Positions 1 to 11,330 of a stretch of DNA of 18,368 bases are shown one piece after another. The translations under genes were made by a program, and so were the position numbers. Source of the stretch: Larix sibirica (Eukaryota; Streptophyta; Pinopsida; Pinales; Pinaceae). Numbering within the stretch: the first letter of the stretch is position 1; every line of letters starts with the position of its first letter. Where the stretch lies: NCBI GenBank assembly GCA_004151065.3, contig NWUY0300049098.1:10188-28555 (forward strand), written 5' to 3'. The notes under the pieces were generated by a model. That model ran no database searches, had not been told where the DNA came from, and worked only from the letters and a program-made list of their open reading frames with translations.

Positions 1-2640
1 ACTAATTCTTAAATTTGCAACCATAAAATGTTTATATATATATATATATATTCAAAATGGTGATGGATTGGGCCAAAGGGAAAGCTCAGATTCATGCCCC
101 TCACCTTCAGCATGTAATGACAGCTATACGAGAGTAGCTCTCCACTTTTGAAGAAGCATTTTTCACGCACGTTTACAGAGAGTTGACTCTCTATCAAAGT
201 TGGCTTTAGCCTTACAACCAGGGGTCATTGTGGAAAATTTTGGTGATTCTTAGAGTAAAAAAATTTATCCCGTGAAATTTGGGTATATCATCTTTGAAAA
301 AAAGGCAAATTGACGAATCTTTTCTTGGAAAAAAGTATAAAAAATAACCCGTTAACTAAATTTCGCCCCTAAATTTTCCTTTCCAAAACCTGATATAATG
401 ATAAAATATCATATATAAAACACCTCCAACAACCACATTTCTCTTGATTCATCTGTGAAACTCTATCAAAAAAATCTAAAAAATAACATCAAAGAAACCA
501 GGATTGGCAAAAATATTTGACTCTTTTAAACTATTTGGTCTCAAACCACTCCTTATATGATTCAATAATATAAAAAACTACTTAATAAACATTTGAGAGA
601 ACAACATAAAAAAGGACCTTATTCCTTGAAACAAAACATGGCGGGGATTTGTGAAGAGGAACTGCACTTCTCCGAGATCAACTACACTTCACTTTAGTCT
701 ATCCAAGGCTAGGATCAACAAGAAATGGTTTTTATATGTTATTACTTTCATAATTATTAAGCGCTGCTATGGTTTGATTATACATAGAAGAACTTATCAA
801 ATTAAGGTATTTTATTAACGTTTATGCCACCCATTTCAAGCTAACCCTCAAATATGAGAGTTTAGCATGAAAACATGGCAACCCTTCATTCTCATGAGTA
901 ATTTGAATTCGGCTTTGGCAAATATGTAATAAGATAATGTGATTAAGGTCATTTATTATGATACTTATCATATTAATGTTCATAAAATAAATTAATTAGA
1001 CATTGATATTGTATTAATGTTCATAAATTAAGATGAATACTAAATTAAAAATAAAAAATAAAATTAAAAGATTATTAAAGTCTTATTTTGTATAGTAATC
1101 ACTAAGTTAATCTTATAGTAAAAGGATAATCTTTATTGTAAATCCAATAAATTTTTATAAAAAGATATATAAGGGGTTTCACCTAATTCTTAATCAACCC
1201 AAATCCTTAAAATGGATTAGAGTTCCAAATCAATGAAAATTATACTTATATCCTCAAATTATGATACTTGGAATGAAGTTTACTACATAATTTCATAGCT
1301 CCAAAACATGAACACAATGCTAAGAAGTTATTTATGTGAATTATGAATTTATCACACATATCGTTAAGAAATGACTAGTTTCTTGTTAGTGGTTATAGAA
1401 ATAATAAAGAGAGAATTCTATAGCAATAAAGTAGGCTTTTAAATACGTGTAACCTAAATGTTCGACGATTTTTCCCTTTCTTAGCAACATTTTCTCGACG
1501 GAATACGCGAAAAAAAATTAAGATATCAAATAACAGTGTTTAAACTTGCTCAATCTGAGCGCTTTAGGGGTATTTGGGGGCAGTGAATCCATTTATATAT
1601 TAAAAAACACAATTTGGAACGACATATAATTTGAATTAAAAATAAAAAATAAAAAATCATAGGATATGTTAGCTCCCCGAGGCATACTAGGTTGAAAGTA
1701 GTATAACTCCAGGGCATGATAGGGCTCAAATTTTATAGATCTTTGAGCTGGATCTTTTAAAGAATTTTAACTGTGAATTAAACCTTTCTTGAATAAATCT
1801 ACGAATGGAACAACATGAACTGACTGAATACAAACAATATCATTCCAAAGAATTTCATACAGCATAACAATACTTTGAAATTAAGTGAGGGTGAATTTAG
1901 CAGATGGAAAACAATTTAAAATATTAGAGGTACCTGTAGGACAATTCTTTGGTATTTAGTGGCAAAAGAACGTATTGAGCTTTAAAAAAGAATTTAACAG
2001 CTGAAAGAAAACATATAACATCTCATAAATCTGTATGAATTCATCTGGAAGCATAACATGTACACACACCACATTAAATGAAGATTCCAGCTTCAAAAAG
2101 TCTACATACATGTTCTAGAAATGGACCATAGGTTATGGAAACATAAAATCTATGATAACATTTACAAACTCAACAATACATGCATTTACAACACACAGAT
2201 GGTCAAATATGTTGCTCAAAGCTTGATATTATGTCAATGAGATAATTACATGGACTAAGAAGATGTGGATAAACATAGAGAAATACAATTTATAGAGGGA
2301 AACTTATCTGCAAATGCTCTGCAGTCTTAATCTTTGAAAATTTAATTACATGTATCAAGAGTTTAATCGAATCAACATCTCCCTAAAGGGCCTCTACAAA
2401 AATTTGCATCCCTTTACAATGAGCTCGATGATGGATTTATAACCTTTTACCAAGTAACATAATTATGTTTTCTTTTAACAATTTTGTAATTGACTTTTCA
2501 CTCCGCACTTTTACTTTTACTTTGCACTTTTGACTTAACAACACTTTCACCTTCAACTTCTCTTATTCGAGGCTTTATTTTTTCCTTTTGATGATGTGGT
2601 TTGGCCTCTCATATAGACATTTGGCTAAATAACTAGATGC
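1..2640. other. AT-rich intergenic DNA, no gene recognised
   Basis: No reading frame on either strand looks protein-like, and I see no RNA gene. The stretch is strongly AT-rich, with A-rich runs near 1029-1075 and 1630-1660. A 16-base direct repeat, TATTAATGTTCATAAA, lies at 971-986 and again at 1012-1027. A short perfect palindrome, ATGATAAAATATCAT, lies at 398-412. The part from about 1680 to 2640 lies downstream (3') of the minus-strand broken gene and may contain its old 3' untranslated region, but no clear end signal is visible. Old, unrecognised transposon debris is also possible. Confidence 0.5.
33..50. repeat. (TA)9 microsatellite
   Basis: Nine uninterrupted TA units. A simple-sequence repeat with no evident function. 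Confidence 0.9.
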
Positions 2641-5600
2641 CCCCCCACTTGACCCACTTGACCCACTTGAGGTATATCATACTGGCTCATCTGGCGCATC
2701 ATCTAGATGTCAGCATGTCTTGCAGGGGCATGAAAGCGAGGGGATTACGCTGATTTGAAAATTGAATTGGGATCTACACTGAAGGTTGTCGTGCGGATTC
2801 ACTTGAAGGTTGACTTGCATGTTGTCCCGATGACTAGCTTGATGATTGTCATGCTGCTTGTCCCATTGGTGGTACTTTAGGTGGTAAAAAAAATTTATGA
2901 TATTGAACCGCTGACCACCATTCTTTCCCCATGGGAAATCTATGTGCTTTTAATGCCTCTAGATATATTTCAACATTGGTGGTTTTCTCATATGAAATAG
3001 GTCCCAATTTCCTAGCAACACCCTTTAATAAAAATAGGATTTCAAAGTTACTCTTGAGTCTGCCTACAACCTATTCTCCACTAACTTCTCCATCTATAGA
3101 TTCATTATTTAGTTCATCTCTCTTTTGAGATGGTTTTTATAATCTTATTTTGGATAAACCTCCCCATTACCATCCCAAGGAGAAGGTAAACCAAGGTTCA
3201 TTACTTCTTTAAAAAGTGCCTTGAAAGTATTGATCTCTTATGTTAGTTACTTGATATTGTCTTTCATTCTCAGCAAGTATGTATGTTTCATGATCATCAT
3301 TCTGGATGTCTTTATGATTTGAGTTCTATTATCAATTCCAAGATTAGCTAGTTGTTTCTTGGTCTTGCTGTTAAGATAGTCAATGACCTGGCTTGCTGGT
3401 TTAGGCATTTCTCCCAATTTCTTTTCTATAGGCTTGACTTCTTCTCGGGTTGATGTTTCCATGTCCAACTCATCTTGGATTACCTCGAAATAATCCCATT
3501 TCTTTATAAACCATTGGGTTATCTTGTCCCACAAAGTCTGAGTGGTTCTTCTTACAAGCTGCACCCCTTGAACATTCAACTGCAATCCTGTTACTTGGAT
3601 TTTCAGCTCACTCATCTCAAATTCAAAGTCTATTATATCATCCTCCTTTTTATTGATCTCCCATTCCAACTCTAGGATTCTTCCATATTTTATATCTATC
3701 TCTTTCTCCAATTCTTGGATCTTTTTATCTTTATCAGTCTCTTCTAGAATTGGTTGTGCATTTGATTTCTGAGTTGTATTATCTTATTCCATTAAATCAA
3801 GATCAATTGTCTTAGGGGGAGTAAATGGTTGCTTAGGCTCTTTCTCTGATGTTTTTGATTTCCGCCTCTAGTGGATTCTTTGTTGGTAATCTAGGTGCTT
3901 CTATTTATGGTGTCACTTATCAGCTGATAGCTTTGTATTTTGTAATTTCAACGAAGCTATATGCCAATGAAGGTGATCAATTTTATCCTTTCTTTCCTCT
4001 ACTAACTTCTAATACTCCATCATGCTAGCATACATCTGCTCTTTTTCAGCTTGTACTTGCTTCAATTCCTCTGTTTGAACTAGATTTGTGGTAGGCATTT
4101 TCAGCTTCTTTCTTAAGTGAGCTATTTCATTGTCCTTCTTCTCAATCAATGATTTGATTTGAGCTCCATTAGATGAATTAGCTCCTAGTTCTATGACCTT
4201 TTCCTCCAATTCATTAATAGTTATTTATTTGACTCAAGTAGTTCATTTCTCAGCTTTCCACAACTACTCAAACTTTTCCAAAGCTATTCTCAATCTTCTA
4301 TCTTCTTTTACAGATTTCAAAACCTCTGTACATATCATATCACTAACTTGCTTATAAAAATCAAGCTTTTCAAACTCCTTGAAGTCTATTGTATGCTCCT
4401 TTGCTTTCCAACCACTCGGATTTCAAGGCTTAGGAACCTTGGGTTCCACTATAAAAAAACTGAAAGTATCCTACTAATGGTCAACCACTGTGATAAGCCT
4501 CTTTTCAATTGCAAGGATATGTTTTTGATGTCAATAACTAGCCTCGTGCCCCTTTCTCTTATATTTCAGTACCCAGTCTGCAAATCTGTATTGACAGGTA
4601 CAGGCCCCCCTGATGGTGAGGCTTGCATTCCTTGTGGAACTGTAAATTCCAAGGAAGGATAGTTTGTATACCTCATAGGTGGTCATCTCGTGCTAGCTAT
4701 TGAGTGTGCAATTAAATCTTCCATCTCCCTTGGGACCTCAACGGATTCTTCTTCAAACAATAGTCCTTGGCTCCCTTCCTGAGCTTTTATTCTAACCTTC
4801 TTAAGTTGTGGGCCTTACTCAAGGTCATCAATATCCATTTCTATCTAGAGACCTTCTGCTCCTCTTTTCTGACCTGCTAGTTGTTCTACAACATCTTTCT
4901 CTTCTATGCTCTTTAACACCTCTTGAACCTCCTCCCAACTCTCCTTATTTGCAATTTTCTCCCAAATAGGATTTGGCTCACATATATAGGAAAAATTTTG
5001 TTTGTTATCCTCTGGTTTGATATTACCTTATGAGGATCATGGGTTGCTTTCTCTATCTTTCCTAGGTTTAATTGATTCAAGTAGCTTTCCACATTGCAGT
5101 GGATTCAGGCCTCTAACTTGAAGAGGTCTTATTTCCTTAAGCAATAGAAATGTTATGTGTTGCCTGAAGTGTCTAAAATGCATATGATATTATATAAATA
5201 TTTTCCTTACATATTCAATTGCAAAAATCCTATGAGTGAGGAATACTGGTAGCTTGTATGGCTCCTCCTCAAACCCATATACCCTGATTACTGTATGGTC
5301 TTCAAATATGAACCAATCTCAAAACTTCACATATGGGGTGAACTGTAGGTGCTTCTTACTCTCTGGGAACATTATGGGGGTTGAGATGCCAAAAAAGCTA
5401 TAGGTTATACTCATGACCTTATTTGTGAATTCTATAGAATTTGAGTTGTCTTCCCTCCTCAATATTAAGTCAATCCATTCATAAACTGGAGTTTGGATGT
5501 CATTCTCATCAGCTATTTTCAAGTCCAGGTGCTTGAAATTTTCATAGTTTTGATAAAAGAACATATAAAACAGAAAATATGGGAATCTGAACCATTCTAA

Positions 5601-6290
5601 TGCTGGCAGCTCTTATAATCGCACATGGATGGTCTCTTCCAAGTAATTACATAAGTCATACTTAGGGGGGGCATGCCCAGGGTCTATAGTTAAGATGAGT
5701 ATGGTTCCCAATATTACATCATCTACAGTTTTGTCGGCTTCCAGACCTATAATAGTGCATATAATTGAAATGGCCTTTATGGAATTCTCAGAAAATATTG
5801 TTGTACTGTATAGAGGTGGGACAGTGGGTATGGCCATACTTGGTTCAAGATGCTTGGAGAGAAATTGGTGGTAGTGAAAAGGATGCAAGTTTTGGAAAGA
5901 AGTGGAGAGTTTCTTTTCATCAAAGGGTTTATGGACTAAGAAGTCATGGATACAAAGCATTTTCTGCAAAATTTCGGCATGAATAACACATAGGATCTTT
6001 AATTGGTTTGAGGACATGATGACTCTTTTACTAGGAGAGTATTGCTTGGAACACCATGTCATGAATTCTGGAAAATAAACATATCTAGGGCATATGGTCC
6101 AAGTGAAATTTGAGTTCCATAAGTTGCAAGGGTGTTGGTATGCCATGGCCAAAGCTTTGGAATCCCTAATGGTTTAATTTAGGTCTGAGTTTGTCACAAC
6201 AGTGTCAGATATGTCAACTTAACGGTCATAAATGTGCTCATCTCCTGAAAATCTAGGTTTGGGGAGCTTAGTTTTGGGTTTGAAATCCAT
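2640..6290 (-). pseudogene. Broken long coiled-coil protein gene, family unknown
   Basis: A decayed reading frame of about 3.6 kb, read from 6290 down to about 2640, that once encoded a protein of roughly 1,150-1,200 residues. The likely start is the ATG at 6288-6290, beginning MDFKPKTKLPKPRFSGDE. That frame runs to 5319 with in-frame stops near 6220, 6175, 5613 and 5319. Its product looks globular, rich in aromatic residues, His and Pro, and includes a stretch reading RVYGFEEEPYKLPVFLTHRI near 5230-5290. After at least one frameshift the sequence becomes highly charged and heptad-like at 4209-4009 and 3711-3247 (Glu/Lys with regular Leu/Ile), typical of coiled coils. A further frameshift leads to a tail containing GKEWWSAVQYHKFF near 2900, then Gln/Ser-rich sequence and a QVG tripeptide repeat. 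No catalytic motif is visible. The isolation among retroelements and heavy decay suggest a passenger or multi-copy repeat gene, but a dead host gene with introns cannot be excluded. Confidence 0.6.
2647..2670 (-). repeat. 9-bp tandem repeat encoding QVG units
   Basis: ACTTGACCC occurs twice and is followed by a partial third unit. On the minus strand this reads Gln-Val-Gly three times, after IP and before GH. It sits in the low-complexity C-terminal tail of the broken minus-strand gene and helps place the end of that coding region. Confidence 0.6.
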
Positions 6291-7583
6291 ATTAATGGAT
6301 TTTACTTCACTGGTAGGTTTAATGACTATCATAGTGAATTAGGGAAAATTAGGGCTATTCTATTTCTATATTATACGATGGTATAAGCAAAATTCACTAG
6401 GACTGGTAAACTATAAAATACTTGGATGGTGTTTGATGGATGATTCAGAACGGTCGGCTACTAAGGTGTACTAGTTCGGTATGCTGGACGCCAGGTGTGC
6501 AGAAGCTTGGATATAGGGTCTTCTTCGGTAACAATATCTTTGGGAAAAAGGTTTTACTGTTTTAATGGCTAAACAACTTTCAAAACAGGCACGCGACAAA
6601 ATTTTACTGGATTTTGACATATGGGCAGACAATGTGCGATGGGACCCTCCAGGACACATGTTTTGTACAAGCCGTTTGGCGTGGATGATAGAGGGAAAAC
6701 TTGGAAGGCAGATACACTTATGCAGAGTCAAATTGGGTGGAAACCACCCTAGTTTCCTAGAGTGGTAACGCTCGAGAGCGGGGGTGGTTTTGTAAAACGC
6801 TCATTTGGAGGCATGGTCAATCAGAATGGAGCATGTGTCCTCGGTGGTTTTGAGGAGAGAATTCCATTAGGCCCCTTTTAGGAGAGAAGAAATTTATCGG
6901 CGTGTGATTGATCATCGTCGTCGATCTGCTGCCTCCTCCCCTTGATTATCTCGTCGTTTTTCAATGGTATCTTTCTTATACTTCACAGGAGCATGTGATT
7001 TCAATGTCATCTTTCTTGTATGTAGATATCTGTGAGATCTAAAGGCTTGCTGTTGTTTATCACTTAGCTCTCTATTATAAGCCTTCGATCACCTACCCAC
7101 AGTCATGCCAACCCCACTCTTGGGCTTGGAGGTTATTATTTTATCTCCTTGAGGGATAAAACTTTTGAACAATTAACTTTTAGAGTCAAGAAAGCCCCTT
7201 TTAGAAGGCTTAAAAAAAATTAGTATTGACAAGATCAAAACTTGTCAGATGGACGAAATCATTGAATATTTATCCTTGTTATTTTAAATAACCTATATAT
7301 CTCTTTAAAGTAATGACTCATTATCATGTCGATAGGGATAATAAAGAAAAATACAACTCATTAATCTCTATATATTTCCAAGTCTCTTATTCTACATGTT
7401 ATACAGTTATTCATATTTCTTATCTTCTAATTACCAATGTCATATGAGTAAAATCATAAGAGCTAAGATAGCGTGTAAATGCACAAGATGGAGTGTCATT
7501 GTTTATCCCATTATTATTTTATCCTACTTAATTAACTTCATAAAAGATAATATATGAAGTGAAGGCTAGGTTTTATGTTGTTC
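6291..7583. other. Non-coding spacer upstream of the minus-strand broken gene
   Basis: This is the 5' side of the minus-strand broken gene and could hold its leader and promoter, but no clear TATA box or start site can be assigned. The part at about 6420-6960 is richer in G and C than its surroundings and contains a plus-strand open frame at 6565-6768 (67 codons) with no recognisable motif. A near-repeat of about 20 bases (TCAATGGTATCTTTCTTATA / TCAATGTCATCTTTCTTGTA) lies at 6961-6980 and 7001-7020, a 40-base spacing. From 7180 onward the DNA is AT-rich with nothing recognisable. Confidence 0.4.
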
Positions 7584-7820
7584 TTATCCCTTATAAATAG
7601 TTTGACCAACACTTTTTCGAGAGCATCCACTAGCGAAAGCTCCAATTTTTTTGTACGGAGAACCATTCTCATAACGCAAAATACCCTGAGACAATGCTCT
7701 AGAAAATAGTGTAGGTGTCACACCTCTATCTGTACCTTCCTTATCTGCACTTAAATCTACAAGCATGAATGCACACATATTAAGTTTATATTGTTCAACA
7801 AAATTCTTTGATAATCAGAT
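7584..7820 (-). pseudogene. Short protein-like fragment, unknown family
   Basis: On the minus strand an open stretch of about 76 codons runs from just after a TGA near 7815 to a TAA at 7584. The product has an ordinary soluble-protein composition, with stretches such as NFVEQYKLN, DKEGTDRGVTPTLFS and KKIGAFASGCSRKS. A possible splice acceptor (a T-rich run ending in GTAG) lies inside it near 7763-7775, so it could be a terminal exon or the remains of one. I do not recognise the family, and no matching upstream exon is visible. It could also be a chance frame; it is kept because its composition is more protein-like than other short frames nearby. Confidence 0.25.
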
Positions 7821-8092
7821 GAGTCTCGCTCTAATGGACTGGTGGTTTTCAAGCAAGGGGAAAGTCTCTATATGTGTCTCTCTATCTCTCTCATTATTCT
7901 TCTTATACTAGAAAGCATTCTAGAAATATTCTTAAGGCATTGTCCACATGTTCACTTCCAAAGTGGAGGTAGATGTAGAGCAATGAGTCCTAATTTTGAT
8001 AGGTAAAAGACATATCCAAACCTTAACTATGTAAGATGAGAAGCATTATTTCAAGAAATTGGTTAAACATTTCAAGGTTGATTATGTATTTA

Positions 8093-9656
8093 TGGATAGA
8101 ATGATGATGATAGAAGTGTTTATCCTTTCATTTGATCGATTTACTTTAGTTTGGTTAAAGAGAACTCTAATGCATGGTATTAGCATGTGATTGTGGATTG
8201 CAGAGAATCAAGTCTGAAGTTAAAGTTGAGTTCCAGCATTTTCCATGTTTTGAGGACCGGTTTATGAACCATTGTTGCATGATTACTACAACGGTTCTAG
8301 AGATGACAAAGACACAACTGAAGTACGCTACCGGAGTTTCACTAGTACCAATAGTATCAAGGATTAATGAAGGAATGTACAGTTGATAAGAGGGGCAGTT
8401 ACACTATTCACCAAGACATTCCAAGATCTTGATCAACTGCTAGTTATATCCAGCGCTCCAGGAATGAAGTCTTGGTTGTGATTGATTTTGGATTTAGTTT
8501 AATTTCATATTTAGTTTTGATTGCATACTTTATGTAATAACTAGACCTTTGGGATTTGATATTAGGGGTTCATCTCTCACGTATTTTGGAACCAGTGGAT
8601 AGAGCACTCTTGTTACAGGTTTATCTTATTTACACATTTTTGAAACATGAAGACTTAATCAATTTAATGATAATTCCTTGTTTCATGTATTTTCTGTGTA
8701 CCTAAGTTCCTTCCACTCCCGTGCTTCTTTGGGTAAGGGCCCCCTCATCGCAACCACATGAGTTCCTGATTCATTTAATTAATTTAGGAAATTCATGATC
8801 ACACTTAGTGACAACTCAATCGTTTTATTCAACCATAAATTATGTTTCATATTCTGTAGCGTAGATTAGTTAATGTTGTAGTATCATTCATGCATTGTTG
8901 TAGTTTCATGTAGAATCGTTTTCTTGCACAATAAGTTAACTTTGTATATTATACATGCATCCTTTAATATTTGGTTCTTCAAGGTTTGACAGTTAGATCA
9001 ATCCACATGCTTTCTTAGATCTACCTTCTCAAATTCAACTTAGTTTTGCTTTACCGCTTGCATAAATTCTTTACATCTAAATTAAATGCTTTCATAGATC
9101 TATTTCTTTAAATTACAATCATTGAATTGCTTTCATAGATTTACTTCTTTAAAGTGTTGTAGTTTAAATGCTTTCATAGATCTCTTTCTTTAAGTTACGG
9201 TCGTTTAATTCCTTTCATAGATTTACTTCTTTAGAGTGCAGTAGTTAAATTGCTTTCATAGATTTATTTCCTTAAATTGCAGTAGTTTAATTGTTGTCAT
9301 AGATTATGTTACAGATTGCAATAGTTTTTTTTTTAAAGATTTCATAGATTTAATTTATGTAGTTTTGTTTCCTTCTTTATAGTTAAAGAGTTTTCCAATT
9401 CGTTTCATAAATAGTAATTTTAATTAGAAATATCCTCTTTCTTTATTTAGAATTTAATTTAGGCATGTCATGATTGTGTTAAACCCTCCATTCTTAACTA
9501 GAAATCTATTTCACTTTCGTTGTAGGATAGATAATATTAATAGTTGCACATACAGTGCGAGCACCTCTTAAGTTTGCACGATCCTGGATTGACAAAATAA
9601 AGTAGGAATCATGTTTTGTTGACCCTAGAATTGGTCCCCATTCCAGTGAACCACCA
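8093..9656 (+). mobile_element. LTR copy 1 of a Ty3/gypsy-like element
   Basis: About 1564 bases that align along almost their whole length with the LTR at 11331-12872, at roughly 80-85% identity by eye. Both copies start TGGATAGAATGATGATGATA and end CCACCA, giving the TG...CA ends and the short TGG/CCA inverted termini expected of an LTR. The similarity stops just after CCACCA at 9656. The sequence that follows (9657-9725) lacks the primer-binding site seen after copy 2. Five bases on the left (ATTTA) and right (GAAGG) do not match, so there is no target-site duplication. It may be a solo or orphan LTR, or the 3' LTR of an older element whose body is lost. No polypurine tract precedes it. 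Confidence 0.75.
9091..9350 (+). repeat. 41-bp tandem array inside LTR copy 1
   Basis: The motif TTTCATAGATTTACTTCTTTAA, followed by a GTAGTTTAAATGC-like spacer, recurs. The TTCATAG core lies at about 9091, 9132, 9173, 9214, 9255, 9296 (as GTCATAG) and 9341. The first six are exactly 41 bases apart. Individual units differ by several bases, so the array is old. The position, in the 3' half of the LTR, is equivalent to an array with fewer units in LTR copy 2. Confidence 0.8.
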
Positions 9657-9725
9657 GAAGGTGTTCTACATATTTCTAACTCGAAGGCATAAATCCTCAT
9701 TCTTTAACCACACATTATTAAACTT

Positions 9726-11328
9726 CATGCCTCCACCCTGAAGGGATGAATTTGGACGTTTCTTACCTAATTCCCTTATGAATGAAACAAGCTCAACATA
9801 ATACAGAGTTGGTGAATCTCTCACTTTTGACAAATTTGATCTTGATTATAACCCATACTTTGAAAACTTCTTTGCTCACTCTAGTTCCAATACAACTATG
9901 GAAGACGACGAAGATGAACCTAGGGAGATCTTTCCATTTCCCATCAATACTTCCCATGAAGAAGCTCGAATGAGAAGCATAAACCCTGCGGTTTTACCTA
10001 ATTTTCATGGCCTAACCTCAGAAGACCTAGACAGATTCTTATTTGAATTTGAAGTACTCTCTAGGACCTATGACTACTAATCATCCACACATAAACTTAA
10101 ACTTTCCCCTTCCAATCTGAAAGATTTAGCATTAAGATGGTTTATGAGTTTAGGGGGGAACATTATTTTCACATGGGATCAAATGAAACAAGATTTCCTT
10201 GATAAATATAGGGATTACTGTTAGGCTAAAGACACTAGAGATTAAATCTTTAGGATGCAACAGGGAGAACACGAGTCCTTAGAATATTATGAACAAAGAT
10301 TCTAGTTGAGTTACAAAAGAGCCCATACCTTCACCTTAGACAATGAGTCCTGCTCCGAGGGGTAAGAGAAGACCTATTGGAAGCTCTAAATATTCTATCC
10401 CATGGGGATATCTTTTTGAAAAGATATGAAGAAATCCAAAAAATCTTCAAAAACTACTTGAGGTCCAAAAAAGAGAAAAACAATAGGAATATGGCCTCTC
10501 ACCCAGGTGCCTCGCATTCAACATTAACCAGGTAGGATTTGGGAAATCTATAAATGATATGAATACTGACATACTTTAGTCTCTAGCTATGCAACTGGAT
10601 GTTATGCAATTAAAAAGGAGACGAGAAGAAGATACACAAGCCCTAGCTATGTTTTGTCCAAAATGTAGGAAGAAACATGAAAGAAACTAGTGCCCATTTA
10701 AAGTTGTAGAAGTTTGTGGTATATGTGTTGAACATCACCCAACATATAAATGTCCACTCTTACCTTCATGCAAGGAATCCTTTCAAGAGCAAGCAACATG
10801 GGATCCAATGGAGTAGTTGTACTATGTAAACCAACAGAGACCTAACTTTCCAAAACCATTCCAACCACATAATCAACCCTATGGGAATCAATATAAACCA
10901 CCCCTTGATTGGACCCAAATGGGGCAAGAAACATGAGCACCACCACCAATACATAACCATTGGAAAATTGCTCAAAATCCCTATGCTCTTCCTTATCCTT
11001 AGCCCTATCAACAGTACCATCAAAATCAACAATATCTTGGTAATTATCAGCCACAACCTATGAATTTGTATCCTTCCTCATTCAATTGGATGCCTCAACA
11101 ACCCCAAACCTTAATGCCTCCACCAAAGCATCCACCTAGGAAACCTCATTTACCAACATAGCCTGTACCAAACCCCAACAACAATAGACCGATTTATAAC
11201 AATGAAGTAGCCCATTTTCCAACCTATGTTGTAGACACTATGGACTTGGATAAAGTAAATCTGCGTTCAGGAAGGATAGTTTAGAACCACCCACCCTCTA
11301 CTGTAGATGATCACCCCCAGGGGAATAA
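9726..11328 (+). pseudogene. gag: Isolated copy of a retrotransposon gag region
   Basis: A 1603-base stretch almost identical to 12964-14566 (offset 3238). By eye I find only two differences: G at 10985 and G at 11265 are A in the other copy. It encodes the capsid-like gag region, starting with ATG at 9778. An in-frame TAA lies at codon 8, and further in-frame stops follow, for example after RTYDY at 10078-10080. The frame shifts near 10360 and again before 10600. Two zinc knuckles of the form CX2CX3HX4C lie at about 10655-10750, then a Pro/Gln/Asn-rich tail. The copy begins abruptly at CATGCCTCC, after 69 bases unlike the leader of the other copy, and ends exactly at an ambiguous base (11329). 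No protease follows. It cannot make a full gag protein. Confidence 0.8.
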
Positions 11329-11329
11329 N
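11329..11329. other. Ambiguous base at a repeat boundary
   Basis: A single n marks the exact point where the first gag copy stops matching the second and, one base later, LTR copy 2 begins. It may mark a low-quality join in the assembly rather than a simple unread base. Confidence 0.7.
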
Positions 11330-11330
11330 T

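Noticed and set aside
6565-6768. 67-codon plus-strand open frame as a real gene
   Set aside because: It has no motif and no detectable extension, and lies on the strand opposite the probable leader of the minus-strand broken gene. The evidence is not above chance.
8174-8386. 70-codon open frame inside LTR copy 1
   Set aside because: The frame is not kept open in LTR copy 2, and LTRs of this type are non-coding.
9091-9350. Regular 41-bp repeats resembling a CRISPR-like array
   Set aside because: The units diverge along their whole length with no constant repeat and unique spacer pattern. They sit inside a plant LTR and recur in the other LTR copy, so they are an internal tandem repeat.
10766-11056. 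Minus-strand open frames opposite gag (also at 14004-14294)
   Set aside because: They overlap the Pro/Gln-rich end of gag on the other strand, have hydrophobic, low-complexity composition, and are duplicated only because gag is. They are shadows.
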